A stretch of 64,000 nucleotides of DNA from Catenuloplanes atrovinosus (GTDB lineage: Bacteria > Actinomycetota > Actinomycetes > Mycobacteriales > Micromonosporaceae): NCBI RefSeq assembly GCF_031458235.1, contig NZ_JAVDYB010000001.1:6762501-6826500 (forward strand), given 5' to 3'. The notes beneath the pieces were generated by a model that did not search any database, had not been told where the DNA came from, and saw only the letters and a list, made by a program, of their open reading frames with translations. The position numbers were made by a program, and so were the translations under genes. Below, one piece after another: positions 54,343 through 64,000 of the stretch (position 1 is its first letter; each line of letters starts with the position of its first letter).

Positions 54343-54975
54343 GTGAGTTTCACGTCCCCCGGCATCAACGAGCGGGTCGAGATCACGGTGAAGCGCGGCG
54401 GTACGTACCGCTCCCGCGTGGAGGATCTCGACGGCTCGCTCATCTCGCTGGCCGCGCCGCTCGACCTGCTGGTCACCGACGTGCCCGACCCCGGCATGGA
54501 GCTGACCGTGCGCTGGACCGCCGGCGAGCGCGGCCGGTACGCGGCCGACGCGGTCATCGCCCGGATCGTGCACGGCCACGTCAGCACCTGGGTGGTCGAG
54601 CTGACCAGCCGTCCCGTGATCGAGCAGAACCGCGAGTACGTCCGCGGCGGTGGCGGCGAGCCGGTCGAGCTCACCATCGGCGAGGACGGCGAGTCGCACC
54701 GCGGCGAGGTGATCGACGTCAGCGAGCGCAGCGTCAAGGCCGTGTTCAAGCGCCTGGCGATCGCCGAGAACACCGAGGTCTCGCTCCGGCTGCTGCTGGA
54801 GGACGAGCGGATGACGCTGCACGGCACGGTCTACCGCGTGGTCGACCAGGCCGCCACGTCCGAGGTCCAGGTGGTGCTGATGCTGGACGCGGACGAGCGG
54901 CAGGCCCAGGCCATCCGCCGGCACGTGATGAACCTCCAGCGGCTGGCCCGCGCCCGCTCACGCGACCACGCCTGA
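54343..54975 (+). CDS. PilZ-domain c-di-GMP receptor
   Basis: A 210-residue protein with an N-terminal YcgR-like beta domain (about 1-95) and a C-terminal PilZ domain. The c-di-GMP binding motifs are QNREYVRGG (RxxxR) and VIDVSERSVKAVF (D-x-S-x-x-G with Ser instead of Gly). Such proteins change motility, secretion or polymer synthesis on binding c-di-GMP. The window has two EAL proteins that could control its ligand. The start is uncertain: GTG at 54343 is given, GTG 54337 and an ATG at 54289 are in frame; no clear ribosome site. No motility genes are nearby. Confidence 0.85.
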   Translation: MSFTSPGINERVEITVKRGGTYRSRVEDLDGSLISLAAPLDLLVTDVPDPGMELTVRWTAGERGRYAADAVIARIVHGHVSTWVVELTSRPVIEQNREYVRGGGGEPVELTIGEDGESHRGEVIDVSERSVKAVFKRLAIAENTEVSLRLLLEDERMTLHGTVYRVVDQAATSEVQVVLMLDADERQAQAIRRHVMNLQRLARARSRDHA

Positions 54976-54979
54976 CCGG

Positions 54980-56587
54980 CTACACCCCGAGCAGCGTCCG
55001 GAGGTGGCGCGGCGGCGGTGAGCCGTGGGCGAGCATGGCGTCGTGCCAGTCGCCGACGGAGACGCCGGCCGGGCGGGCGGCCGCGATCGCGGACACCTCG
55101 GTGTAGCCGACGAAGTAGGTGGACAACTGCGTCGAGGTGAGCAGGACGCGGCGCCACTTGCCGGCGGCCTCGCCCTCCTCCTGGAACGCGCGCCCGGTCA
55201 TCAGCGCCATCGCGTCGGCCTCGCCGAGGTCGTCGCAGTGCGCGAGCTGGTCCAGCACGGCGTTCATGGTCATCCGCAGCTGCATCTTGAGCTGCTGGAG
55301 GCGCAGCGGCAGGCCGCCGAAGCCGTGGTCGGCCATGGACTCCTCCGCGTGCACGGCCCAGCCCTCGACGAACGGGTCGGACCAGCCGAGCGAGCGGACC
55401 CGGGTGCTGCCGCGGAACCGGCGCGCGTGCGCGAGCTGGACGAAGTGGCCCGGCATCGCCTCGTGGACGGTCAGGTTGCGGACCATGTGGTCGTTGTACT
55501 CGCGGTAGAGCGACTCCACCCGCTCCGGCGTCCAGTCCGCGGGCGCCGGCGCGATGCAGTAGAACGTGGGCACGTCCGCGGTCTCCAGCGGCCCGGGCGG
55601 GTCGCAGTAGGCGACGCTGATGCCGCGCGCGAACTCCGGCATGGTCTCGATGACGCACTCGTCGTCCGGGACGGTCACCAGCCGGTGCGCGCGGACGAAC
55701 TCGGTGGTCTCGTCCAGTGTGCGCCGGGCCAGGTCCACGATCGTGTCGTTGTCCGGCCGCTCCTCGGCCAGCCGGGCGAGCGCGCGGCGCACGGTCTCGT
55801 CGGTGGCGGGCCCGCCGGTCAGCTCCGCCGCGGTCTCCCTGATCCGCTCGCCGATGCGGTCCAGGTTCTCCTCCGCGCGGCGCAGCACCTCGGCCGCGGA
55901 CAGCTCGGTGTCCAGCGTGTGCCAGAGCCGGGCCTCCCACCGGCGGCGGCCCAGCCGCGGCGAGCGTCCCTCCTGGTCGAGGCCGTGCAGGTGCCGGGCG
56001 AAGTCGTCCAGCGCGCCGGCTGCGCGGGTGGCCAGCGGGTCGAGCCGGCCGGCCAGCGACGGCTCCCGGCTCAGCAGCGCGGGCAGCTCGTCGCGGATCA
56101 GCGCGGCCGCGCCGGCGAACTGCCCGGCCGCGGTCTCCACGTGGACGCGCGGGCAGTCGCGCAGCACCGCCCGCGCGGTGGCGACCGCGTCCGGCACCGC
56201 GGCGAGCCGGCCGGCCAGCGCCTCCAGCCGCGTGGCGACCGGCGCGAACGACCGGGCCATCAGGCCGTGCAGCAGCGGGCCCGGGTTGTGCAGCAGCGGG
56301 TTCCACTCGTGCTCGCGGATCTCGGTCAGCTCGAGCAGCCGCCGCTCCACCATGGTGGTGAGGATGGCGTGGTCGACCCGGTCCTCCGGATTCAGCGCGT
56401 CCGCGTCGAGTTGGGCGAGCGCGTTGCCCGCGTCCAGCAGCATGGCGGCGCGACCGGCGACCGCGTCGGCGGAGAAGTCCGGGAGACGGTCGTCCTGACC
56501 GTGGTCACCGGCGTAGAAGGCGGTGACCGGTTCGCTCGCGAGGATCGCGTCGACGATGCGCTCGGCCACGGGCACGAAGTCCGACAT
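54980..56587 (-). CDS. DUF885 metallopeptidase-like protein
   Basis: A 535-residue DUF885 protein. The key motif is [17 protein letters not shown] (about residue 373-389), an HExxxH-type metal site, followed by [16 protein letters not shown], which supplies the glutamate. These features place it with M32/M13-like gluzincins, but activity is unproven for most members. No signal peptide is seen, so it should be cytoplasmic. TAGATT stands seven bases before the ATG at 56587, so the transcript is probably leaderless. It is convergent with the PilZ gene (4-base gap). Confidence 0.92.
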   Translation of the reverse strand: MSDFVPVAERIVDAILASEPVTAFYAGDHGQDDRLPDFSADAVAGRAAMLLDAGNALAQLDADALNPEDRVDHAILTTMVERRLLELTEIREHEWNPLLHNPGPLLHGLMARSFAPVATRLEALAGRLAAVPDAVATARAVLRDCPRVHVETAAGQFAGAAALIRDELPALLSREPSLAGRLDPLATRAAGALDDFARHLHGLDQEGRSPRLGRRRWEARLWHTLDTELSAAEVLRRAEENLDRIGERIRETAAELTGGPATDETVRRALARLAEERPDNDTIVDLARRTLDETTEFVRAHRLVTVPDDECVIETMPEFARGISVAYCDPPGPLETADVPTFYCIAPAPADWTPERVESLYREYNDHMVRNLTVHEAMPGHFVQLAHARRFRGSTRVRSLGWSDPFVEGWAVHAEESMADHGFGGLPLRLQQLKMQLRMTMNAVLDQLAHCDDLGEADAMALMTGRAFQEEGEAAGKWRRVLLTSTQLSTYFVGYTEVSAIAAARPAGVSVGDWHDAMLAHGSPPPRHLRTLLGV

Positions 56588-56697
56588 GGCGATCAATCTA
56601 ACGTGAGACCTCCGCCAGGACACGCACAGCGGCACGAAGACCGGACGGAGAGTCACGAGGTTGGCGGAGGAGGCGGGCGCTCGCGTTCGCGAGGGTG

Positions 56698-56772
56698 GGC
56701 GGGCTCCGCACGGCGCACCACCCGCCGTGCGGAGCCCGCCGGAGAGGCCGGCCTGACCGGTCGGCCGGCCTC
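56698..56772 (-). terminator. double hairpin terminator after hypX
   Basis: First hairpin: perfect 18-bp stem, 56698-56715 with 56723-56740 (GGCGGGCTCCGCACGGCG arm), 7-base loop. Second: GAGGCCGGCC (56744-56753) with GGCCGGCCTC (56763-56772). Both lie between the hypX stop and the DUF885 start in the minus direction. Confidence 0.9.
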
Positions 56773-56794
56773 GAGCCGGGGAGCGGAACCGCGC

Positions 56795-58705
56795 CTAGCC
56801 CGCCTGCGCGGGCACGGCCGGGCGTACCGCCTGCGGCGCGTCCGGGGCGGCGGTGCGCGGCCGTACGTGCGGACGGTTCTTGCCCTGGTTCTGCGCGCCG
56901 GGCGGCGGCGCGGGCACCGGCCGCTTGGCGTTGCCGGCCGGGCCGCCCTGGGCGGGCGGGACCGGTTCGACCGGCGGGCTCAGCAGCAGCCGGGCCGGCG
57001 TCGCGGCCGGGCGGACCTTGTGCACGAACGCGTGCCGCGCCGCCGCGAACCCGGACCGGTCGTCGAAGATGTCCAGGCTCATCTCCGCCAGTTCGCGCAC
57101 CTCGTGCACCGCGAGCGGCAGGCCGGCGCTGAGCGCCCGGGCCCGGCGGCTGCGGAGCCGCCGGTTGAGCTGCGGGTCGGTGTGCCGGGCGGCGAGGTCG
57201 GCCAGCCAGTCCGCGAACGCGTCGGGGTGCCGCGGGCCCACCTCGTCCACCAGGCCGGCCGCGCGCGCCTGCGCCGCGGACATCGGCAGCCGCGCGGTCA
57301 GCAGCCGCTCCGCGGTGACCGGGCCGACCCGGCGCGGCAGCGTATGGGTGTGCAGCTCCGACCCGTACAGCCCGATGTCGTAGTAGGGGTTGAGCACGAT
57401 GTCCTCGCGCGCGGCGACGAGGTCCGCGCCGAGCCCCAGCATCACGCCGCCGGCGCCCGCGTTGCCGGGGTAGGCCGCGATCACCACCTGGCGCGTGCAC
57501 TCGATGATCTCGGTGCAGACCGCGTTGATCGCGGTGATGTTCGCCCACGCGGCGGCGGCCGGGTCGGTGGCGGCCGTGATCAGGTTGAGGTGGATGCCGT
57601 TGCTGAACGCCTCCGTGCTCCCGCGCAGCACCAGCACCCGGGTGTCCTGGCCGGCCGCGTGCCGGAACGCGGCGAGCAGCCGGCGGCACTGCCCGGCCGA
57701 CATCGCGCCGTTGTAGAAGTCGAACGTCAGCCAGCCCACGTCCGCGGTCCGCCGGTAGCGGATCTGCCGGTACGCGCCCGGCGCCTCCGCCTCCGCGCCC
57801 AGCGGCAGCGTCGCATGCGGTACGCCGCGCAGCCGCCGCCCGAGCACCACCGCGGCCGGCAGCTTGATGCCCCGCGGCCAGGTGCCGGCCGGGCCCGCAC
57901 CGCCACCGGCGACCGGCTCCGGACCCGCCTGGCGCAGGTGCCCGATCCACACGCCGCCGTCGCCGGTCGCGACCAGGATCGCGCCCTGTCGCCGGCACAG
58001 CACCGTGCCCGGCTTCGCGCCGGTGCCGGCGGTGCCGCCCGGGTGCGCGTCGTACGCGTAGACCGGCAGGCCCAGCACCTCGGTGCGCACGCCGGGGGCG
58101 CCGTCCGCGGCCCGGATCCGCCGGACGATGCGCTCGCCGCCCTCGTCCCAGCCGAACGCGCGGTCGGACTGGCGCATCGCCGCTCGCGGGCGCGCGTTCG
58201 GCACCTCGTGCGGCATCCGCTCGGCCGGCACCGGCCGGAACGCCGGGTCGGCCGCCTTCGCCAGCACCTCCCGTACGCAGGCGACGGCCGCGTCCGCGAC
58301 CGGGCCGTTGTAGAGCGCGGACTTGCGCGGCGCGGTGCCGGACAGCCGGAAGATCCGGGTGGCCCAGATCGGCCCGGCGTCCATCTCGGCCACCGCCTGC
58401 AGCGCGGTGACGCCCCAGTACGGCTCCGCCTCGGTGATCGCCCAGTCGAGCGAGGACGGCCCGCGGTCGCCGACCGGACCCGGGTGGATGATGATCGTGC
58501 GCCATTCGGTCCAGATCTCGGCCGGGACGCGGTGGGTCAGGAACGGGCAGAGGATCACGTCCGGGCGCGCGGCGCGGACACCCTCGATCATGTCCCGGTC
58601 GCCGGTCGCGAGGAGCACACCGACCTCGTGTCCCGCCTCCCGGAGCGTGCACCAGACCCGCTGGCTGAGTCCGTTGAAGGCGGAGACGAGCAGCAGAACC
58701 CGCAC
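56795..58705 (-). CDS. hypX: HypX/HoxX-like formyltransferase-enoyl-CoA hydratase fusion
   Basis: A 636-residue two-domain protein. The N-terminal ~200 residues are a formyl-transferase-type fold ([39 protein letters not shown]), the middle links to a crotonase-fold domain (about 330-560: [39 protein letters not shown]). This is the HypX arrangement, which makes the CO ligand of [NiFe]-hydrogenase from formyl-tetrahydrofolate. The last ~70 residues are a Pro/Ala/Lys-rich tail not needed by the family. GTG at 58705 has AAGGAGG nine bases upstream. No hydrogenase structural or hyp genes occur in this window. Confidence 0.9.
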   Translation of the reverse strand: MRVLLLVSAFNGLSQRVWCTLREAGHEVGVLLATGDRDMIEGVRAARPDVILCPFLTHRVPAEIWTEWRTIIIHPGPVGDRGPSSLDWAITEAEPYWGVTALQAVAEMDAGPIWATRIFRLSGTAPRKSALYNGPVADAAVACVREVLAKAADPAFRPVPAERMPHEVPNARPRAAMRQSDRAFGWDEGGERIVRRIRAADGAPGVRTEVLGLPVYAYDAHPGGTAGTGAKPGTVLCRRQGAILVATGDGGVWIGHLRQAGPEPVAGGGAGPAGTWPRGIKLPAAVVLGRRLRGVPHATLPLGAEAEAPGAYRQIRYRRTADVGWLTFDFYNGAMSAGQCRRLLAAFRHAAGQDTRVLVLRGSTEAFSNGIHLNLITAATDPAAAAWANITAINAVCTEIIECTRQVVIAAYPGNAGAGGVMLGLGADLVAAREDIVLNPYYDIGLYGSELHTHTLPRRVGPVTAERLLTARLPMSAAQARAAGLVDEVGPRHPDAFADWLADLAARHTDPQLNRRLRSRRARALSAGLPLAVHEVRELAEMSLDIFDDRSGFAAARHAFVHKVRPAATPARLLLSPPVEPVPPAQGGPAGNAKRPVPAPPPGAQNQGKNRPHVRPRTAAPDAPQAVRPAVPAQAG

Positions 58706-59017
58706 CGTGTGGTTCCTCCTTGCGTGGCGGGGGTGGTTCGGCGGCGCGGGCGCCCGGATGATCGACGTCGAGACGGTGATCCAGTGCCCGGCCCGCACGA
58801 CCTTGCAAGCGCGCCGAGCTGCGCGGTCGCACAGCGGGTGCGACGCGCGCGCCGCCGCCACCATCGGATTCAGCCGAACTCCGGACCCGCGCTCCGTCGC
58901 CCGACCCACCGCTGTTCCACGGGTCGGGCGGACCGGCGGCGTAGTCTGGATGTCGTACCCCCCGTCCATGCTGGGCGCGGGGTAAACGCCGTGCCGTCCT
59001 ACGGGGGATCGATCCAC
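58706..59017. other. 312-base divergent region between hypX and mfd
   Basis: No gene is seen. On the plus strand a TAGTCT box near 58942 could be the mfd promoter, giving a 60-70 base leader. The rest is GC-rich without clear repeats or palindromes. Confidence 0.5.
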
Positions 59018-62000
59018 ATGAAGCTCGCCGGCCTGCTTCCCGCCGCGCTCGCCGACGGCGGCCTGGCCCGCGCCCGCGACCTCGCCCGCGCCGGTGGCCC
59101 GGACGCGGCGGAGCTGGGGCTGACCGCGCCCGCGCCGCTGCGCCCGATCATCGTCGCGACCGTCGCCGCCGCGGCGGAGTCCGGCGGTGCCGGCCGCCCG
59201 GTGCTCGCGGTGACCGCCACCTCGCGCGAGGCGGACGACCTGGTGGACGCGCTGGGCTGCCTGATCCCGGCGGAGCAGGTGGTGGCGTACCCGGCGTGGG
59301 AGACGCTGCCGCACGAGCGCCTCTCCCCCCGGTCGGACACGGTCGGCAAGCGGCTGGCCGTGCTGCGGCGGCTGGCGCACCCGGGCCCGGGCTCCCCGGT
59401 GCGGGTCGTGGTCGCGCCGGTCCGGTCGGTGCTGCAACCGCAGCTCAAGGGCCTCGGCGACCTGGAGCCGGTGGTGCTGCGCCCGGGCGGCGAGGCGGGC
59501 CTGGAGGCGACGGTCGCGCGGCTGGTGGACCTGGCGTACGCGCGGGTCGACCTGGTGACCAAGCGCGGCGAGTTCGCGGTGCGCGGCGGCATCCTGGACG
59601 TGTTCCCGCCGACCGAGGAGCACCCGCTGCGCGTGGAGTTCTGGGGCGACGAGGTCGAGGAGATCCGCACGTTCGCGGTGGCCGACCAGCGCACCATCGA
59701 GCCGGCGGCCGAGCTGTTCGCGCCGCCGTGCCGGGAGTTGCTGCTCACCCCGCACGTGCGGGAGCGGGCCGCCGCGCTGGCCGCCGCGCACCCGGAGCTG
59801 GGCGAGATCCTGTCCAAGCTGGCCGAGGGCATCCCGGTGGAGGGCATGGAGTCGCTGGCCCCGGCGCTGCTCTCCGGCACGGACAGCATGGAGCTGCTGC
59901 TGGACTGCATGCCGCGGGACACGCACGTGCTGCTCTGCGATCCGGAGCGGATCCGCACCCGGGCGCACGACCTGGTCCGCACCAGCGAGGAGTTCCTGCA
60001 GGCCAGCTGGGCCGCGGCCGCGGTCGGCGGCGAGGCGCCGATCGACGTCGGCGCGGCGGCCTTCCGCAGCCTGTCGGACGTGCGGGCGGAGGCGGCGCGG
60101 CTCGGGCAGGCGTGGTGGTCGGTGTCGCCGTTCGGTCTCGCCGACGCGGAAGCGGAGACCGCGCCGTGGGAGGACTCCCCGGCACCGGTCACGGTCACGC
60201 CGGACGCGGGGGACGACATCGCGCTCGCCGCGCAGGCCGCGCCGCTCTACCACGGCGAGACCGGGCGGCTGGTCGACGACCTGAAGCGCTGGTCCGGCGA
60301 CGGCTGGTCGGTGGTGCTGGTCTTCGAGGCGAACGGCCCGGCGAACCGCGCGGCCGAGGTGCTGCGCGACGCCGGTCTGGGCACGGTCATGGCCGACGGG
60401 CTGACGACCGCTCCGGCCGCCGGGCAGATCACCATCGTCTGCGGCGGGCTGAACCACGGCTTCGTGGACGAGCGCTCCCGGCTCGCGGTGGTGACCGGCA
60501 ACGACGTGAGCGGCGGCCGGGGCGCGACCACCAAGGCGATGGGCAAGATGCCGTCGCGCCGCCGCAACACGATCGATCCGCTGGAGCTCAAGGCCGGCGA
60601 CTACGTGGTGCACGAGCAGCACGGCATCGGGCGGTACGTGGAGCTGGTGCAGCGGAAGGTGAACGGCGCCGACCGGGAGTACCTGGTCATCGAGTACGCG
60701 GCGGCCAAGCGCGGCCAGCCCGGCGACCGCCTGTTCGTACCCACGGACCAACTGGACCAGCTCTCCCGCTATGTCGGCGGCGAGGCGCCCACGCTGCACA
60801 AGATGGGCGGCAGCGACTGGCAGAAGGCGAAGGCGCGGGCGAAGAAGGCGGTCCGGGAGATCGCCGCGTCGCTGATCCAGCTGTACGCGGCCCGCCAGGC
60901 GCAGAAGGGCCACGCGTTCGGCCCGGACACGCCGTGGCAGCGCGAGCTGGAGGACGCGTTCCCCTACACCGAGACGCCGGACCAACTGGCCGCGATCGAA
61001 GAGGTCAAGCACGACATGATGCAGCAGGTCCCGATGGACCGGCTGATCTGCGGCGACGTCGGTTACGGCAAGACCGAGATCGCGGTCCGGGCCGCGTTCA
61101 AGGCGGTGCAGGACGGCAAGCAGGTGGCGGTGCTGGTGCCCACCACGCTGCTGGCTCAGCAGCACTACAACACGTTCGCGGAGCGGATGTCGCAGTTCCC
61201 GGTGGAGATCCGCCAGCTCTCCCGGTTCCAGACGCCGAAGGAGGCGGAGCAGACGCTGAGCATGGCCGCGGACGGCACCGCGGACATCGTGATCGGCACG
61301 CACCGGCTGCTCTCCGCCGCGGCCCGGTTCAAGCAGCTCGGCCTCGTGATCGTGGACGAGGAGCAGCGGTTCGGCGTCGAGCACAAGGAGCACCTGAAGA
61401 CGCTGCGGGCCAGCGTGGACGTGCTGACCATGTCCGCCACGCCGATCCCGCGCACGCTGGAGATGGCGATCACCGGCATCCGGGAGATGTCCACCATCGC
61501 CACGCCGCCGGAGGAGCGGCACCCGGTGCTCACGTTCGTCGGCCCGTCCGACGACAAGCAGATCGCCGCCACCATCCACCGCGAGCTGCTCCGCGACGGC
61601 CAGGTGTTCTACCTGCACAACCGGGTCGAGTCGATCGACCGGGCCGCGCGGAAGCTGCGCGAGCTGGTGCCGGAGGCGCGGGTCGCGGTGGCGCACGGGC
61701 AGATGTCCGAGGAGGCGCTGGAGCGGGTGATGGTCGGCTTCTGGGAGAAGGAGTTCGACGTCCTGGTCTGCACCACGATCGTCGAGTCCGGCATCGACAT
61801 CCCGAACGCGAACACGCTGATCGTGGAGCGGGCGGACCTGCTCGGCCTGGCCCAGCTGCACCAGATCCGCGGCCGGGTCGGGCGCGGGCGGGAGCGGGCG
61901 TACGCGTACTTCCTCTACCCGCGGGAGAAGCCGCTGACCGAGCACGCGCACGAGCGGCTGGCCACCATCGCGCAGCACACCGAGCTGGGCGCCGGCATGT

Positions 62001-62626
62001 ACGTGGCGATGAAGGACCTGGAGATCCGCGGCGCCGGCAACCTGCTCGGTGGCGAGCAGTCCGGGCACATCGAGGGCGTCGGCTTCGACCTGTACGTGCG
62101 GATGGTCGGCGAGGCGGTGTCGCAGTTCAAGGGCGAGCGGCCGGAGGAGGCCGCCGAGGTCAAGATCGACCTGCCGGTGGACGCGCATCTGCCGCACGAC
62201 TACATCGGCGTGGAGCGGCTGCGCCTGGAGATGTACCGGAAGCTGGCGGAGGCGCGCGACGAGACCGCGCTGAAGGAGATCGTCGCGGAGATGACCGACC
62301 GGTACGGCGAGCCGCCGGCCCCGGTCGCGCACCTGCTCGCGGTGGCCCGGTTCCGGCTGCTGGCGAAGTCGTACGGGCTGACCGAGGTGACGTTGCAGGG
62401 CAAGCACGTGCGGTTCGCGCCGCTGTCGCTGCCGGACTCGAAGCAGTTGCGGCTCAAGCGGTACCACCCGGACTCGGTCTACAAGGCGACGATCGATCAG
62501 GTGAGCGTGCCGCGCCCGATGACCCGCCGGGTCGGCGGCGAGCCGGTGCGCGACCAGGCGCTGCTGGACTGGTGCGCGCAGCTGCTCAAGGACGTGCTGG
62601 GCGACCCGGTGGCCGCGACGCGCTGA
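59018..62626 (+). CDS. mfd: transcription-repair coupling factor
   Basis: A 1202-residue Mfd that removes stalled RNA polymerase and recruits UvrA. The order is standard: UvrB-like module (about 1-350), RNA-polymerase-interacting domain ([20 protein letters not shown] near residue 530), translocase motor with Walker [21 protein letters not shown] (about 677) and [18 protein letters not shown] (about 780), RecG-like [20 protein letters not shown], and C-terminal UvrA-gating domain. ATG at 59018 follows GGGGGATCGATCCAC. A long open frame extends 4 kb upstream but covers other genes' antisense strand. mfd-lipoprotein-mazG is the actinobacterial order. Confidence 0.97.
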   Translation: MKLAGLLPAALADGGLARARDLARAGGPDAAELGLTAPAPLRPIIVATVAAAAESGGAGRPVLAVTATSREADDLVDALGCLIPAEQVVAYPAWETLPHERLSPRSDTVGKRLAVLRRLAHPGPGSPVRVVVAPVRSVLQPQLKGLGDLEPVVLRPGGEAGLEATVARLVDLAYARVDLVTKRGEFAVRGGILDVFPPTEEHPLRVEFWGDEVEEIRTFAVADQRTIEPAAELFAPPCRELLLTPHVRERAAALAAAHPELGEILSKLAEGIPVEGMESLAPALLSGTDSMELLLDCMPRDTHVLLCDPERIRTRAHDLVRTSEEFLQASWAAAAVGGEAPIDVGAAAFRSLSDVRAEAARLGQAWWSVSPFGLADAEAETAPWEDSPAPVTVTPDAGDDIALAAQAAPLYHGETGRLVDDLKRWSGDGWSVVLVFEANGPANRAAEVLRDAGLGTVMADGLTTAPAAGQITIVCGGLNHGFVDERSRLAVVTGNDVSGGRGATTKAMGKMPSRRRNTIDPLELKAGDYVVHEQHGIGRYVELVQRKVNGADREYLVIEYAAAKRGQPGDRLFVPTDQLDQLSRYVGGEAPTLHKMGGSDWQKAKARAKKAVREIAASLIQLYAARQAQKGHAFGPDTPWQRELEDAFPYTETPDQLAAIEEVKHDMMQQVPMDRLICGDVGYGKTEIAVRAAFKAVQDGKQVAVLVPTTLLAQQHYNTFAERMSQFPVEIRQLSRFQTPKEAEQTLSMAADGTADIVIGTHRLLSAAARFKQLGLVIVDEEQRFGVEHKEHLKTLRASVDVLTMSATPIPRTLEMAITGIREMSTIATPPEERHPVLTFVGPSDDKQIAATIHRELLRDGQVFYLHNRVESIDRAARKLRELVPEARVAVAHGQMSEEALERVMVGFWEKEFDVLVCTTIVESGIDIPNANTLIVERADLLGLAQLHQIRGRVGRGRERAYAYFLYPREKPLTEHAHERLATIAQHTELGAGMYVAMKDLEIRGAGNLLGGEQSGHIEGVGFDLYVRMVGEAVSQFKGERPEEAAEVKIDLPVDAHLPHDYIGVERLRLEMYRKLAEARDETALKEIVAEMTDRYGEPPAPVAHLLAVARFRLLAKSYGLTEVTLQGKHVRFAPLSLPDSKQLRLKRYHPDSVYKATIDQVSVPRPMTRRVGGEPVRDQALLDWCAQLLKDVLGDPVAATR

Positions 62627-62681
62627 TCAGGGCCGGGCGCGTCGCAGTGTGATCACTTCGTCACGTGATAGAGTTCTCTCT

Positions 62682-63416
62682 ATGCGACCTGCCCGTTATG
62701 CGGCATTTGCACTGGTGGCCGCGCTGGCCGTCACCGGTTGCGCCCAGCAGAGCCCGGCCGTGGCCGCCTACGTCGGCGACCGGACGTATGACCAGAGCAC
62801 CGTCGACGCGATCTTCGAGGAGGCGCGCGCGGCCTTCGACGCCGACCAGGCCACGCTGGCCGCGGCCGGCGCGCCCGGCGAGGCCGGTGACGAGCTGGAG
62901 TCGCCGAGCTTCCCGATCACCCGGCGGCACGTGGTCGACCTGCTGCTCGCGATCGACCTCGGCCGCCGGGCGGCCGACCGGCGCGACCTGGCGCCGTCCG
63001 GCCGGCGCGTCCCGGGCGAGCTGGTCGAGTCCGTGCTCGGCGTGCCGGCCGAGACCCGGTACGTGGCGCTCTACCAGGACTGGTACCAGCTCTACGGCAC
63101 GCTCCAGGAGAACCTGGCGCCCGGCGAGGTCACCGACGACCGGATGATGACCGTCTACCAGGCGCTGGTGGACGCGCACGCGATCGACCCGGGGCTGTCC
63201 GTGCCGGTGGTGCGCGAGCAGTTCGGCGGCGGCGAGTTCGCGGGCCCGCCGCTGGCCGTCTCCGACCTGCTGCGCGAGGAGGCGGAGCGGGCGGGCGCGG
63301 TGGTCAACCCGAAGTACCTGCCGGCCGCGGTGCCCATGATCGCCTCGGCGAACAACCAGTCGTTCCCGTACCGCATGCCGTACCTCGAGGACCGGACCGT
63401 CGTCACGGCGGGCTGA
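62682..63416 (+). CDS. SurA N-terminal-like lipoprotein
   Basis: A 244-residue lipoprotein. Signal and lipobox: [20 protein letters not shown] followed by [13 protein letters not shown]. The mature N-terminal half resembles SurA/peptidyl-prolyl isomerase chaperone domains ([40 protein letters not shown]); no PpiC domain follows. ATG at 62682 follows TAGAGT by seven bases, suggesting a leaderless transcript. It sits between mfd and mazG. A role as an envelope chaperone is inferred from the fold. Confidence 0.88.
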   Translation: MRPARYAAFALVAALAVTGCAQQSPAVAAYVGDRTYDQSTVDAIFEEARAAFDADQATLAAAGAPGEAGDELESPSFPITRRHVVDLLLAIDLGRRAADRRDLAPSGRRVPGELVESVLGVPAETRYVALYQDWYQLYGTLQENLAPGEVTDDRMMTVYQALVDAHAIDPGLSVPVVREQFGGGEFAGPPLAVSDLLREEAERAGAVVNPKYLPAAVPMIASANNQSFPYRMPYLEDRTVVTAG

Positions 63417-63439
63417 TCGCCTGCGGCATGCTGGTCCGC

Positions 63440-64000
63440 ATGCCGCAGATCGTCCTGCTCGTCACCTCGCCGCGCCTGCCCGCGGGCCTGCTGACCGCCG
63501 ACGCCTGGGACCTGGTCCGCCGCCATCCCGTGCTCGCCTCCGAGGAGAGCGATCAGGTCCGCGCGCTGCGCGCGGCCGGGGCCGGCGTGACCGTGGTGGC
63601 GCCGGACCCCGCGCCGGTGCTGGACGCCGCGGCCACGCACGGCACCGTGGTCTGGCTGGCCGGTCCCACCGGCGACCAGGACCTGGCCCGCGCGCTCGGC
63701 CTGCGCCTGGCGCGCGAGCCCGGCCTGGCCGAGCTGGAACTGCGATACGGCTCGTGGGACCCGCCGGGCGCGCGCCTGCTGGACGCGGTCACCGTGATCG
63801 ACCGGCTGGTCTCCCCCGGCGGCGACCCGTGGAAGCGCGAGCAGACGCACGCCACGCTCGCGCAGTACCTGCTGGAGGAGGCCTACGAGGCGTACGACGC
63901 GATCGAGGCCGGCGACCTGGACACGCTGCGCGAGGAGCTCGGCGACGTGCTGCTCCAGGTGGTGCTGCACGCGCGCCTGGCCGAGGAGCGCCCGGACGGC
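63440..64000 (+). CDS. mazG: nucleoside triphosphate pyrophosphohydrolase MazG, 3' partial
   Basis: 187 codons are visible; the frame runs off the end of the window. An N-terminal extension of about 110 residues ([20 protein letters not shown] onward) precedes the MazG fold: [20 protein letters not shown] and [20 protein letters not shown] and [20 protein letters not shown], with the EExxE...ExxD metal ligands. MazG hydrolyses NTPs, including oxidised nucleotides and indirectly ppGpp pools. ATG 63440 fits the family start; ATG 63428 is in frame. The 24-base gap after the lipoprotein gene suggests an operon. Confidence 0.93.
   Translation, partial: MPQIVLLVTSPRLPAGLLTADAWDLVRRHPVLASEESDQVRALRAAGAGVTVVAPDPAPVLDAAATHGTVVWLAGPTGDQDLARALGLRLAREPGLAELELRYGSWDPPGARLLDAVTVIDRLVSPGGDPWKREQTHATLAQYLLEEAYEAYDAIEAGDLDTLREELGDVLLQVVLHARLAEERPDG

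Noticed and set aside
58150-58705. HypX as methionyl-tRNA formyltransferase
   Set aside because: The N-terminal domain is similar, but the fused crotonase domain and lack of the tRNA-binding C-terminal domain point to HypX.
55025-62626. A continuous 2533-residue frame on the plus strand
   Set aside because: Its first 4 kb are the reverse complement of DUF885 and hypX, which have clear domains; only the part from 59018 is a real gene (mfd). GC-rich DNA seldom shows stop codons.

Overview
This is very GC-rich DNA from an actinobacterium, most likely a member of the Micromonosporaceae (Actinoplanes/Catenuloplanes type). Reasons: codon use is almost entirely G/C at third positions; there is a mycothiol S-conjugate amidase (mca) with its DUF4307/greA neighbours; many genes look leaderless, with TANNNT boxes 6-8 bases before an ATG or GTG; and the blocks mfd-lipoprotein-mazG, eno-divIC-DUF501-ppx, greA-DUF4307-mca and thiolase-SGNH-cbs-metB follow the order known from mycobacteria and other actinobacteria. 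No phage, transposon, rRNA or CRISPR array was seen; this is ordinary chromosome.

Layout. 1-2730: 3' part of a giant polytopic membrane protein. 2890-8111: a regulatory patch with a sigma factor fused to a STAS domain, a convergent STAS-HATPase protein, a CheR-PAS-coiled coil-PAS protein, an AraC regulator and a free STAS protein. 8108-11756: purK-purE and a DUF255 thioredoxin-like protein. 11880-17009: GAF-EAL and GGDEF-EAL c-di-GMP proteins around an SMR transporter, separated by a 950-base gene-poor region with a candidate SOS-controlled micro-transcript and dispersed 20-mers. 17154-24557: mca/DUF4307/greA, threonine ammonia-lyase, amidase, metB, HIT protein, msrA. 24611-30477: a deoxyribosyltransferase/TIR-like protein, small zinc-finger-like protein, CHAD protein, a candidate small RNA, RNase Z, GNAT enzyme and a trypsin-like protease. 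30600-35861: cbs, DUF1232, two SGNH hydrolases, thiolase. 35862-36415: a non-coding block with a 28-bp minisatellite. 36416-41152: Bax-inhibitor-like protein, tRNA-Leu(UAA), a large membrane protein, NDH-2. 41275-46150: a six-gene UDG/DUF4129/MoxR/DUF58 operon in which every junction overlaps by four bases. 46184-49199: dienelactone hydrolase, LppU-like protein, and a PadR-HAAS pair with a clear operator. 49484-64000: ppx, GNAT, lipoprotein, DUF501, divIC-like, eno, PilZ protein, DUF885, hypX, mfd, lipoprotein, and the start of mazG.

How the parts connect. Sulfur amino-acid metabolism is represented by metB and cbs. c-di-GMP signalling is represented by two EAL proteins and a PilZ receptor. 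Regulation is the most unusual part: the sigma-STAS and STAS-HATPase proteins both lack the usual phospho-acceptor serine of antagonist STAS domains, and the STAS-HATPase gene carries a rare TTA codon that would need the tRNA-Leu(UAA) encoded 33 kb away in the same window. All starts, motifs and RNA structures were read by eye; no database search or folding program was used.
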